Shown piece by piece: positions 45,256 to 53,581 of a stretch of DNA of 64,000 nucleotides. Numbering within the stretch: position 1 is the stretch's first letter; each line of letters opens with the position of its first letter. Position numbers and translations under genes: made by a program. Origin of the DNA: Pseudomonas sp. P7548 (GTDB lineage Bacteria > Pseudomonadota > Gammaproteobacteria > Pseudomonadales > Pseudomonadaceae); NCBI RefSeq assembly GCF_013386585.1, contig NZ_JACARO010000038.1, forward strand, positions 213,147 through 277,146, read 5' to 3'. The notes below the pieces were generated by a model. That model was not told the DNA's origin. It did not search any database and saw only the letters and a program-made list of their open reading frames with translations.

Positions 45256-45299
45256 TATCTGTGGGTCCTTAAAATTCGGTTTCAGTCAGCGCGAAGGCG

Positions 45300-48131
45300 T
45301 TAAACAGTGAAAGCATCTTGCAGCAGTTTTTCCTGCTGCTCGGCGTGCATCGACGCATAACCACATGCAGGTGCAGCAGAAGCATCGCGACCGGCGTACT
45401 CCAGGTTCAGCGCCTTGTTGTGGTTACCCATGCTGCGACGCAGGTGATGCTGGCTGCTGTACCACGCGCCCTGGTTCATCGGCTCTTCCTGGCACCACAC
45501 CACGTTAGTGAGGTTGGTGTAAGGCGCAATGGCCTCCATCAGGTCGTCTTCCGGGAACGGGTAAAGCTGCTCGATACGCACGATGGCGATGTCTTCGCGG
45601 CCTTCGGCACGGCGTTTTTCCAGCAAGTCGTAGTAGACCTTGCCACTGCACAGGATCAGGCGAGTCACTTTGGCCGCGTCCAGCGTGTCGATTTCCGGGA
45701 TCACGGTCTGGAACGAACCATCCGCCAGATCTTCCAGGGTCGAGATGGCCAATTTGTGACGCAGCAGCGATTTCGGGGTCAGCACTACCAGCGGCTTGCG
45801 CAGCGGGCGGATCACCTGGCGACGCAGCAAGTGGTAGATCTGGGCCGGGGTCGTCGGTACGCACACCTGGATGTTGTGCTCGGCGCACAGCTGCAGGTAA
45901 CGCTCCAGACGGGCCGAGGAGTGCTCAGGACCCTGACCTTCATAACCGTGTGGCAGCAACATGGTCAGACCGCACAGGCGGCCCCACTTGTGCTCGCCGC
46001 TGGTGATGAACTGGTCGATCACCACTTGGGCACCGTTGGCGAAATCGCCGAACTGGGCTTCCCAGATCACCAGCGCGTTTGGCGTGGTGGTCGAGTAACC
46101 GTATTCGAACGCCAGTACGGCTTCTTCGGACAGGAACGAATCGTACAGGTCGAAACGTGGCTGGCCTTCGTACAGGTGCTGCAGCGGTACGTAGGTGGTC
46201 GCGTCTTTCTGGTTGTGCAGAACCGCGTGACGGTGCGAGAACGTACCACGGCCGATGTCCTGGCCGGTCATGCGGATCGGGTGACCTTCGAACGCCAGGG
46301 TCGCGTACGCCATGGTTTCGGCGTAACCCCAGTTGATCGGCAGGCCGCCGGCTTGCATCTTCTGACGGTCTTCGTAGATCTTCGCAACCTGGCGCTGTAC
46401 GACGAAGCCTTCCGGGATTTCCAGCAGCTTGGCAGACAGTTCCTGCAGGGTTTTCAGATCGAACGACGTGTCGTGACGGGCAGTCCAGCCGTGGCCCAGG
46501 TACGGGCGCCAGTCCACGAACAGCTCTTTGTTCGGCTCTTTGACCAGGCTTTTCACAACGTGCAGGCCGTTGTCCAGCGCGTTGCGGTATTCATCGACTT
46601 TCGCCTGAACACGCGCATCGTCAACCACACCGGCCTTGGTCAGGCTTTCGGCGTACAGCTCACGGGTGGTGCGCTGCTTGGTGATCTGCTGGTACATCAA
46701 CGGTTGGGTGCCGCTAGGCTCATCCGCTTCGTTGTGACCGCGACGGCGGTAGCAAACCAGGTCGATGACCACGTCACGCTTGAACTGCATGCGGTAGTCG
46801 ACAGCCAGCTGGGTCACGAACAACACGGCTTCCGGATCATCACCATTCACATGGAGGATCGGCGCCTGGATCATCTTGGCAACGTCGGTCGCGTACTCGG
46901 TAGAGCGTGCGTCCAGCGGGTTGCTGATGGTGAAGCCCACCTGGTTGTTGATGACGATGTGAACGGTACCGCCGGTCTTGAAGCCGCGGGTCTGCGACAT
47001 CTGGAACGTTTCCAGGACCACGCCCTGACCGGCGAATGCCGCGTCACCGTGGATGGAAATCGGCAGAACCTTCTCACCGGTGGCGTCGTTGCGACGATCC
47101 TGACGCGCACGGACCGAACCCTCGACCACCGGGGAAACGATTTCCAGGTGGGATGGGTTGAAGGCCATGGCCAGGTGAACTTCACCGCCGGTGGTCATCA
47201 CGTTGGACGAGAAGCCCTGGTGGTATTTAACGTCACCGGAACCCAGCTCGACCTTCTTCTTGCCTTCGAACTCGTCGAACAGCTCACGCGGGTTCTTGCC
47301 GAAGGTGTTGACCAACACGTTCAGGCGACCACGGTGGGCCATGCCGATCACGATTTCCTTGGTGCCGTAGGAACCGGAACGCTGGATCAGCTCGTCGAGC
47401 ATCGGGATCAGGCTTTCGCCGCCTTCCAGACCGAAACGCTTGGTGCCCGGGTATTTGGTACCCAGGTATTTTTCCAGGCCTTCAGCTGCGGTCACGCGCT
47501 CAAGCAGGTGGCTGCGAACGTCGGCGGACAGAACCGGACGGCCACGCACGCCTTCCAGGCGATGCTGGAACCAGTGGCGCTGCTCGGAATCGGTGATGTG
47601 CGTAAATTCAGCGCCGATGGTGCGGCAATATGTCTGCTGCAACGCTTCGTGAATTTCGCGTAGGCTCGCTTCCTCTTTGCCGATGAACAGGTCGCCGGCA
47701 CGGAAGGTCGTATCAAGATCGGCATTGGTCAAGCCGTAATGATTGATCGACAGGTCTGCAGGTGCAGGACGCTTCCAGAGCCCCAGCGGGTCAAGCTGGG
47801 CCGCCTGGTGGCCACGCATCCGGTAGGCCTGGATCAGTCGCAGTACTTCAACTTGCTTCTTCTCGTGCTCGCTGCTCACGCTTGCGGCGGAAACCGGCTG
47901 GGCGCGGCGCTGGTTCTTTGCCAGCAGCACAAACTGATCGCGAATTGTTGCATGCGATACATCGGTGGCAGCGTTGCCGTCTGAAGACAACGTCTGAAAT
48001 TTGGTGCGCCATTCTTCTGGCACAGCGTTAGGGTCGTGCAGGTAGAGCTCATAAAGCTCTTCCACATAGGCAGCGTTACCACCTGAAAGATAGCCGCTGT
48101 TCCACATGCGCTGCATCACGCTTTCTTGCAT
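45300..48131 (-). CDS. sucA: 2-oxoglutarate dehydrogenase E1
   Basis: 943 residues, the usual length. ThDP-dependent decarboxylation of 2-oxoglutarate. The N-terminus holds the short E2-binding segment (MQRMWNSGYLSGGNAAYVEELYELY); the ThDP domain has GMAHRGRLNVLVN, HGDAAFAGQGVV and NNQVGFT; the transketolase-like part has GQDIGRGTFSHRHAV and LPHGYEGQGPEHSSAR. RBS GAGGG ahead of the ATG. Preceded by a 261-base gap with a hairpin, so it may have its own promoter besides read-through from sdh. Confidence 0.98.
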   Translation of the reverse strand: MQESVMQRMWNSGYLSGGNAAYVEELYELYLHDPNAVPEEWRTKFQTLSSDGNAATDVSHATIRDQFVLLAKNQRRAQPVSAASVSSEHEKKQVEVLRLIQAYRMRGHQAAQLDPLGLWKRPAPADLSINHYGLTNADLDTTFRAGDLFIGKEEASLREIHEALQQTYCRTIGAEFTHITDSEQRHWFQHRLEGVRGRPVLSADVRSHLLERVTAAEGLEKYLGTKYPGTKRFGLEGGESLIPMLDELIQRSGSYGTKEIVIGMAHRGRLNVLVNTFGKNPRELFDEFEGKKKVELGSGDVKYHQGFSSNVMTTGGEVHLAMAFNPSHLEIVSPVVEGSVRARQDRRNDATGEKVLPISIHGDAAFAGQGVVLETFQMSQTRGFKTGGTVHIVINNQVGFTISNPLDARSTEYATDVAKMIQAPILHVNGDDPEAVLFVTQLAVDYRMQFKRDVVIDLVCYRRRGHNEADEPSGTQPLMYQQITKQRTTRELYAESLTKAGVVDDARVQAKVDEYRNALDNGLHVVKSLVKEPNKELFVDWRPYLGHGWTARHDTSFDLKTLQELSAKLLEIPEGFVVQRQVAKIYEDRQKMQAGGLPINWGYAETMAYATLAFEGHPIRMTGQDIGRGTFSHRHAVLHNQKDATTYVPLQHLYEGQPRFDLYDSFLSEEAVLAFEYGYSTTTPNALVIWEAQFGDFANGAQVVIDQFITSGEHKWGRLCGLTMLLPHGYEGQGPEHSSARLERYLQLCAEHNIQVCVPTTPAQIYHLLRRQVIRPLRKPLVVLTPKSLLRHKLAISTLEDLADGSFQTVIPEIDTLDAAKVTRLILCSGKVYYDLLEKRRAEGREDIAIVRIEQLYPFPEDDLMEAIAPYTNLTNVVWCQEEPMNQGAWYSSQHHLRRSMGNHNKALNLEYAGRDASAAPACGYASMHAEQQEKLLQDAFTV

Positions 48132-48318
48132 GCTTGGTCACCCTCGATTTGGGGACACCACCGGCGAAAACACCGAGTTTGCTTGCAAAAGGCCAAGTGC
48201 AGCGACCAAAACAAGCCACTTAGGATCACGCTGATAGTTCGGGTACCAACCCGAATGCCCCTGCTTGTCTCATTTCTTCAAAATAAGAGCCGCGGCTTTG
48301 TAAGTCGCTGCTCAAGTT

Positions 48319-48352
48319 AAAACTACGGCGCCGGTTGAAGCCTGCGCCGTAG
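48319..48352 (-). terminator. Terminator-like hairpin between sdhB and sucA
   Basis: CTACGGCG (48323-48330) pairs with CGCCGTAG (48345-48352), with further pairs inside; on the minus strand the stem is followed by TTTTAA. It could partly terminate the sdh transcript and set the sdh:suc ratio. Confidence 0.55.
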
Positions 48353-48392
48353 CATTTACGGGCACAACGGTCCTGCTTTGCTACAACGTCAG

Positions 48393-49097
48393 TTACACGC
48401 CGCTTTGCAGCAGCATGTTACGGATGTGACCAATGGCCTTAGTCGGGTTCAGGCCTTTGGGACATACGTTGACGCAGTTCATGATCCCGCGGCAGCGGAA
48501 TACGCTGAACGGGTCATCCAGTGAAGCCAGACGCTCGGACGTCTTGGTGTCACGGCTGTCTGCCAGGAAGCGATAGGCTTGCAGCAGCGCAGCTGGACCC
48601 AGGAACTTGTCCGGGTTCCACCAGAAGGACGGGCACGAGGTCGAGCAGCAAGCGCACAGGATGCACTCGTACAGACCGTCGAGCTTTTCACGCTCTTCAG
48701 GGGACTGCAGACGCTCGATGGCCGGAGCCGGCGTGTCGTTCTGCAGGAACGGCTTAACTTTCTCGTATTGCTTGTAGAAGATGCTCATATCGACGACCAG
48801 GTCACGGATAACCGGCAAACCTGGCAGAGGACGAACGATCAGCTTGTTGCCTTTGACCACGGCCGACAGCGGCGTGATGCACGCCAGGCCGTTTTTGCCG
48901 TTGATGTTCATGCCGTCGGAACCGCATACACCTTCACGGCAAGAGCGACGATAGGAGAAACCTTCGTCCTGCTCTTTGATCAGTGCCAGTACATCCAGCA
49001 CCATCAGGTCTTTACCACCGGTATCGACCTGGAATTCCTGCATGAACGGCGCGGCGTCCTGATCAGGGTTGTAGCGATAAACACTGACTTTCAACAT
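48393..49097 (-). CDS. sdhB: Succinate dehydrogenase iron-sulfur subunit
   Basis: 234 residues. Carries three Fe-S clusters that pass electrons from FAD to quinone: the plant-type [2Fe-2S] site (SCREGVCGSDGM and a later Cys), then CILCACCSTSCPS and CRGIMNCVNVCPKGLNP for the [4Fe-4S] and [3Fe-4S] clusters. The ATG at 49097 has AAGG at 9 bases; a GTG three codons earlier lacks spacing. The gene starts 11 bases after sdhA. Confidence 0.98.
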   Translation of the reverse strand: MLKVSVYRYNPDQDAAPFMQEFQVDTGGKDLMVLDVLALIKEQDEGFSYRRSCREGVCGSDGMNINGKNGLACITPLSAVVKGNKLIVRPLPGLPVIRDLVVDMSIFYKQYEKVKPFLQNDTPAPAIERLQSPEEREKLDGLYECILCACCSTSCPSFWWNPDKFLGPAALLQAYRFLADSRDTKTSERLASLDDPFSVFRCRGIMNCVNVCPKGLNPTKAIGHIRNMLLQSGV

Positions 49098-49108
49098 GGC
49101 AGCCACCC

Positions 49109-50881
49109 TTAGTAAGTCCGAATCTTCGGTTCAAACGTCGGAACCGTCTTCGGCGAGAAGTTCACGGCACGCTTGGTTACGCGCTTGTCACCCGGGAAGT
49201 ACAGGGTGTGGCACAACCAGTTTTCGTCGTCGCGATCTTCAAAGTCTTCACGGGCGTGGGCACCACGGGATTCTTTACGAACCTCGGCCGCGATTGCAGT
49301 CGCTTCGGCCACTTCCAGCAGGTTTTGCAGCTCAAGGGCTTCGATACGAGCGGTGTTGAACGCCTGGCTCTTATCGTTGATCTTGACGTTGGCGATGCGC
49401 TTGCGCAGATCCGCCAGCTGGGCAATACCCTTCTGCATGTATTCGCCGGTACGGAATACACCGAAGTAGTTCTGCATGCAGCTTTGCAGCTCGCGACGCA
49501 GGGTGGCTACGTCTTCGCCATCGGTGCGCTCGTTCAGCGCGTTCAGACGCGCCATGGCCGCGTTGATGTTGGCTTCGGTAGCGTCGTCGTAATGGATACC
49601 GTCGGTCAGCGCCTTTTCCAGGTGCAGGCCGGCAGCACGGCCGAATACCACCAGGTCGAGCAACGAGTTGCCGCCCAGACGGTTGGCACCGTGAACCGAT
49701 ACGCAAGCCACTTCACCCACTGCGAACAGGCCAGGGATGATGGCGTCTTTACCTTCGCTGTCCTGGGTGATCGCCTGGCCGTGAATGTTGGTGGCAACGC
49801 CGCCCATCATATAGTGGCAAGTCGGAACAACCGGAACCGGAGCAACGACCGGGTCAACGTGCGCGAACGTCTTGGACAGTTCGCAGATGCCTGGCAGGCG
49901 GCTGTGCAGTACTTCTTCGCCCAGGTGATCGAGCTTGAGCAGTACGTGGTCGCCGTTCGGGCCACAGCCGTTGCCGGCGATGATCTCTTTAACCATCGAA
50001 CGGGCTACAACGTCACGACCCGCCAGGTCTTTCGCGTTCGGAGCGTAACGCTCCATGAAACGCTCACCGTGCTTGTTGATCAGGTAACCACCTTCACCAC
50101 GGCAGCCTTCTGTCACCAGTACACCGGCGCCGGCGATGCCGGTCGGGTGGAACTGCCACATTTCGATGTCTTGTACCGGTACGCCAGCACGCAGTGCCAT
50201 GCCGACGCCGTCGCCGGTGTTGATCAGGGCATTGGTGGTCGAGGCGTAGATACGACCAGCACCGCCCGTCGCCAGAACGGTAGCGTTGGCGCGGATGTAG
50301 GTGGTCTCACCGGTTTCGATGCAGATGGCGATCACGCCAACAAATGCACCGTCGGCGTTCTTCACCAGGTCTACCGCGTAGTACTCGTTCAGGAACGTGG
50401 TACCGGCTTTCAGGTTGCCTTGATAAAGGGTGTGCAGCAGTGCGTGACCGGTACGGTCGGACGCAGCGCAGGTACGGGCAGCCTGGCCGCCTTTACCATA
50501 ATCCTTCGACTGGCCGCCGAATGGACGCTGGTAGATACGACCTTGCTCGGTACGGGAGAACGGCAGACCCATGTGGTCCAGCTCGAACACCGCAGCAGGG
50601 CCTTCCTGACACATGTATTCGATAGCGTCCTGGTCACCGATGTAGTCGGAACCCTTGACGGTATCGTACATGTGCCAGCGCCAGTCATCGTTCGGGTCGG
50701 CGGACGCGATGGCGCAGGTGATGCCACCCTGGGCCGATACGGTGTGGGAACGCGTTGGGAACACCTTGGTGATCACGGCAGTCTTGTGACCACCCTGAGC
50801 CAGCTGCAGCGCTGCGCGCATGCCAGCACCGCCGCCACCAATGATGATGGCGTCGAAGGAAATAGTTGGAATGTTAGCCAT
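49109..50881 (-). CDS. sdhA: Succinate dehydrogenase flavoprotein subunit
   Basis: 590 residues. Oxidises succinate to fumarate. FAD-binding GGGGAGMRAAL near the N-terminus, covalent-FAD H46 in TRSHTVSAQGGI, and active-site stretches HPTGIAGAGVLVTEGCRGEGGYL and the GANRLGGNSLLDLVVFGRAAG region. Peripheral protein on the cytoplasmic face, anchored by SdhC/SdhD. Third gene of sdhCDAB, starting three bases after sdhD. Confidence 0.98.
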   Translation of the reverse strand: MANIPTISFDAIIIGGGGAGMRAALQLAQGGHKTAVITKVFPTRSHTVSAQGGITCAIASADPNDDWRWHMYDTVKGSDYIGDQDAIEYMCQEGPAAVFELDHMGLPFSRTEQGRIYQRPFGGQSKDYGKGGQAARTCAASDRTGHALLHTLYQGNLKAGTTFLNEYYAVDLVKNADGAFVGVIAICIETGETTYIRANATVLATGGAGRIYASTTNALINTGDGVGMALRAGVPVQDIEMWQFHPTGIAGAGVLVTEGCRGEGGYLINKHGERFMERYAPNAKDLAGRDVVARSMVKEIIAGNGCGPNGDHVLLKLDHLGEEVLHSRLPGICELSKTFAHVDPVVAPVPVVPTCHYMMGGVATNIHGQAITQDSEGKDAIIPGLFAVGEVACVSVHGANRLGGNSLLDLVVFGRAAGLHLEKALTDGIHYDDATEANINAAMARLNALNERTDGEDVATLRRELQSCMQNYFGVFRTGEYMQKGIAQLADLRKRIANVKINDKSQAFNTARIEALELQNLLEVAEATAIAAEVRKESRGAHAREDFEDRDDENWLCHTLYFPGDKRVTKRAVNFSPKTVPTFEPKIRTY

Positions 50882-50884
50882 GAA

Positions 50885-51253
50885 TCAGATACCCCAAAGA
50901 ATCTGCACACCCCAGACGAAGTAAGCGAACATTGCAACGCCGCAGACTGCCTGGAAGAGGAAACGTACTGCGGTCGCGGACTTGCCCAGCGCCATTGGCG
51001 TCAGGTAGTCGGTCGCGATGGTCCACATGCCGACCCAGGCGTGAGCGCCCAGGGCTACAAGGGCCAGCAGACTGAAGATTCGCATCGCATTGTGGGAAAA
51101 CAGGCCATGCCATTGCTCATAGCTGATGCCTGGATTTGCGACGAGGTATCCGATCAGGAAAATGAAATAAGCCGCGAGAACGACCGCAGACACACGCTGT
51201 GCCATCCAGTCATAGAGGCCCGAACGCGAAAGGTTCGTAACGCTGGTTACCAT
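50885..51253 (-). CDS. sdhD: Succinate dehydrogenase membrane anchor subunit D
   Basis: 122 residues with three membrane helices (about 20-45, 55-80 and 90-115). It helps bind heme b and quinone; the conserved HAWVGMWTIATDYL includes the likely heme-ligand His and the quinone-site Asp-Tyr pair. The ATG at 51253 overlaps the end of sdhC by seven bases, so the two anchor subunits are translationally coupled. Confidence 0.96.
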   Translation of the reverse strand: MVTSVTNLSRSGLYDWMAQRVSAVVLAAYFIFLIGYLVANPGISYEQWHGLFSHNAMRIFSLLALVALGAHAWVGMWTIATDYLTPMALGKSATAVRFLFQAVCGVAMFAYFVWGVQILWGI

Positions 51254-51621
51254 ATCCAAACTCCTGCCAGAACGATCAGCACCACGGAAATGGCGATGAT
51301 GATTTTCGAGCCCAGGCGGCCGCCTTCCAGCGTCTCACCGATACCCGCATCCATGATCAAGTGGCGCACACCGGCAACCAGGTGATACAGCAGAGCGGAC
51401 AGGAGGCCCCATGCTACGAACTTGGCCAGCGGGCTGGTCAAGCATGCCTTCACCTCGGCGTAACCTTCCTCGGAACCCAGGGATTTGCTCAATGCGTAAA
51501 GCATGATGCCCAAGCCCAGGAACAGGATGATGCCGGAAACACGGTGCAGGAACGACGTAACGCCGGTGATGGGGAGTTTGATGGTCCTTAGGTCTAGGTT
51601 TACAGGTCGTTGGCTATTCAC
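51247..51621 (-). CDS. sdhC: Succinate dehydrogenase cytochrome b556 subunit C
   Basis: 124 residues, three membrane helices. N-terminal RPVNLDLRTIKLPITGVTSFLHRVSG is the family signature (quinone-site Ser-Ile/Arg region), and HLVAGVRHLIMDAG includes the heme-ligand His. It begins with GTG at 51621 and has only a weak ribosome site; no better in-frame start is visible. First gene of sdhCDAB, with a 5' leader of about 130 bases from the predicted promoter. Confidence 0.95.
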   Translation of the reverse strand: MNSQRPVNLDLRTIKLPITGVTSFLHRVSGIILFLGLGIMLYALSKSLGSEEGYAEVKACLTSPLAKFVAWGLLSALLYHLVAGVRHLIMDAGIGETLEGGRLGSKIIIAISVVLIVLAGVWIW

Positions 51622-51756
51622 GGCTTTTTTTCACACTGAAGAGCCCCTAACAATCAGGGCAAAGTTGTTGGGGAGTGCACTGGTCAGGTAAGCACCACCC
51701 AGGGAGTGCGACCCCCAATGAAAGCAAGCCCAAAAGCCCTTGGCGGTCGGTGGCCG

Positions 51757-51785
51757 AGTATAGACAGTTAGGTTACTAATGACAA
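51757..51785 (-). promoter_or_regulatory. Sigma-70 promoter of sdhCDAB
   Basis: On the minus strand TTGTCA (51780-51785), a 17-base spacer and TATACT (51757-51762). It gives a leader of roughly 130 bases before the sdhC GTG. The 364-base sdhC-gltA gap is otherwise non-coding and divides into this promoter and the divergent gltA promoter. Confidence 0.75.
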
Positions 51786-51899
51786 CGCGCTGTCCTCACC
51801 CTAATAGCTGATTGCGCTGGCGGTATAAAAGGCGTAAATGGCAGTCAATTTCGAGGAAAAAGTACGGTTAAAGCCTTCTGCTGCAAGACTTTAGGCAAA

Positions 51900-51927
51900 T
51901 TGACATCTGGATTTATATCAATATAGT
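51900..51927 (+). promoter_or_regulatory. Sigma-70 promoter of gltA
   Basis: Consensus TTGACA (51900-51905), a 16-base AT-rich spacer and TATAGT (51922-51927), about 50 bases before the gltA ATG. It lies about 115 bases from the divergent sdh promoter, so a single regulator could act on both. Confidence 0.82.
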
Positions 51928-51985
51928 GGTGCGGGCCCTGCGTGGGGGGTCTGTCTGATGATTTGAAGCATAAATAGGAGGCCAC

Positions 51986-53275
51986 ATGGCTGACAAAAAA
52001 GCGCAGTTGATCATCGAGGGCGCAGCCCCCGTCGAGCTGCCCATTTTAACCGGCACCGTTGGTCCCGATGTTATCGATGTACGGGGCCTGACGGCCACGG
52101 GCCGTTTCACTTTCGACCCAGGCTTCATGTCGACCGCCTCTTGCGAGTCGAAGATCACCTATATCGATGGCGACAATGGCATCCTGCTGCACCGGGGCTA
52201 CCCGATCGAGCAGTTGGCCGAGAAGTCGGACTACCTGGAAACCTGCTACCTGCTGCTAAATGGCGAATTGCCAACCGCTGAGCAGAAAGCCAAGTTTGTC
52301 AGTAATGTGAAGAACCACACCATGGTTCACGAGCAGTTGAAGACCTTCTTCAACGGCTTCCGTCGCGACGCCCACCCGATGGCGGTCATGTGCGGCGTGG
52401 TCGGCGCCCTGTCGGCCTTCTATCACGACTCCCTCGACATCAATAACCCGCAGCATCGCGAAATCTCCGCGATCCGCCTGGTTGCCAAGATGCCGACCCT
52501 GGCCGCGATGGTGTACAAGTACTCCATGGGCCAACCCATGATGTACCCGCGCAACGACCTGTCGTACGCGGAAAACTTCCTGCACATGATGTTCAACACC
52601 CCGTGCGAGATCAAACCGATCAGCCCGACACTCGCCAAGGCCATGGACCGGATCTTCATCCTCCACGCCGACCACGAGCAGAACGCATCGACCTCCACCG
52701 TGCGCCTGGCCGGCTCTTCGGGTGCCAACCCGTTCGCCTGTATCGCCGCCGGTATCGCCGCACTGTGGGGCCCTGCCCACGGCGGTGCGAACGAAGCCGT
52801 CTTGACCATGCTCGATGAAATCGGCGATGTGTCCAACATCGACAAGTTCATCGCCAAGGCCAAGGACAAGAACGATCCGTTCAAGTTGATGGGCTTCGGT
52901 CACCGGGTCTACAAGAACCGCGACCCGCGCGCCACCGTGATGAAGCAGACCTGCGACGAAGTGTTGAAGGAACTGGGCATCAAGAACGATCCGCAACTCG
53001 AACTGGCCATGCGCCTGGAAGAGATCGCCCTGACCGACCCGTACTTCATCGAACGCTCGCTGTACCCGAACGTCGACTTCTACTCGGGGATCATTCTCAA
53101 GGCGATCGGCATTCCAACCAGCATGTTTACCGTGATCTTCGCCCTGGCGCGGACCGTAGGCTGGATCTCCCACTGGAAAGAAATGCTCTCCAGCCCGTAC
53201 AAGATTGGCCGCCCGCGCCAGCTGTACACCGGCTACGAGTCGCGTGACATCACCCAGCTGGAAGATCGCAAGTAA
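51986..53275 (+). CDS. gltA: Citrate synthase
   Basis: 429 residues, type of the gram-negative hexameric NADH-sensitive enzyme. Condenses acetyl-CoA and oxaloacetate. Catalytic regions HADHEQNASTSTVR and GFGHRVYKNRDPR hold the two active-site His, and NVDFYSGIILKAIGIP holds the catalytic Asp. Excellent RBS AGGAGG 6 bases before ATG. Divergent from sdhCDAB, linking control of TCA entry and later steps. Followed by a terminator hairpin. Confidence 0.98.
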   Translation: MADKKAQLIIEGAAPVELPILTGTVGPDVIDVRGLTATGRFTFDPGFMSTASCESKITYIDGDNGILLHRGYPIEQLAEKSDYLETCYLLLNGELPTAEQKAKFVSNVKNHTMVHEQLKTFFNGFRRDAHPMAVMCGVVGALSAFYHDSLDINNPQHREISAIRLVAKMPTLAAMVYKYSMGQPMMYPRNDLSYAENFLHMMFNTPCEIKPISPTLAKAMDRIFILHADHEQNASTSTVRLAGSSGANPFACIAAGIAALWGPAHGGANEAVLTMLDEIGDVSNIDKFIAKAKDKNDPFKLMGFGHRVYKNRDPRATVMKQTCDEVLKELGIKNDPQLELAMRLEEIALTDPYFIERSLYPNVDFYSGIILKAIGIPTSMFTVIFALARTVGWISHWKEMLSSPYKIGRPRQLYTGYESRDITQLEDRK

Positions 53276-53299
53276 GCCGCTAACGGCTTGATTGCACTG

Positions 53300-53326
53300 A
53301 ATAAGGCCTCCTCTGGAGGCCTTATT
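53300..53326. terminator. Terminator after gltA
   Basis: 12-base perfect stem AATAAGGCCTCC / GGAGGCCTTATT with a TCT loop, 24 bases past the gltA stop, then a partly T-rich stretch. Confidence 0.85.
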
Positions 53327-53358
53327 CGTTTCCGCCCTCCCAACAACACCACCCCCTC

Positions 53359-53444
53359 TGTAGGTGGCCGGCTTGCCGGCGATGAGGCCCGCAAGGTCAG
53401 CGCCAGGCTCAAGGACGCCATCGCCGGCAAGCCGGGCCCCTACA
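53359..53444. repeat. REP-like pair (TGGCCGGCTTGCCGGCGAT type)
   Basis: Left arm TGTAGGTGGCCGGCTTGCC, right arm GGCAAGCCGGGCCCCTACA, with GGCGATG/CATCGCC inside. The core differs from the other pairs (GCCGGC instead of the GAGC-type), so it belongs to another REP class. It fills the gltA-actP gap with the two terminators. Confidence 0.75.
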
Positions 53445-53527
53445 ACGGCTTGCGCACCGCCCACCTACACCTTTTATTGGTGCAGGATCTGAGAAACAGT
53501 TTTGTCGTATCTGTTACCAATAAAAGC

Positions 53528-53565
53528 AAAAAAATGCCCCGATCTCGCGACCGGGGCATTTTTTT
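53528..53565. terminator. Bidirectional terminator after the acetate symporter
   Basis: A7, stem ATGCCCCG, loop region ATCTCGCGAC, stem CGGGGCAT, T7. Strong on either strand; on the minus strand it ends actP 16 bases after its stop. Confidence 0.9.
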
Positions 53566-53581
53566 GTAACAGCCAGCGCGA

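Noticed and set aside
45318..47663. Long open frame of 781 codons on the plus strand
   Set aside because: It is antisense to sucA, has no family signature and reflects GC-rich codon bias of the real gene.
48132..48392. Small gene in the sdhB-sucA gap
   Set aside because: Open frames there are short, lack ribosome sites and overlap the terminator-like hairpin.
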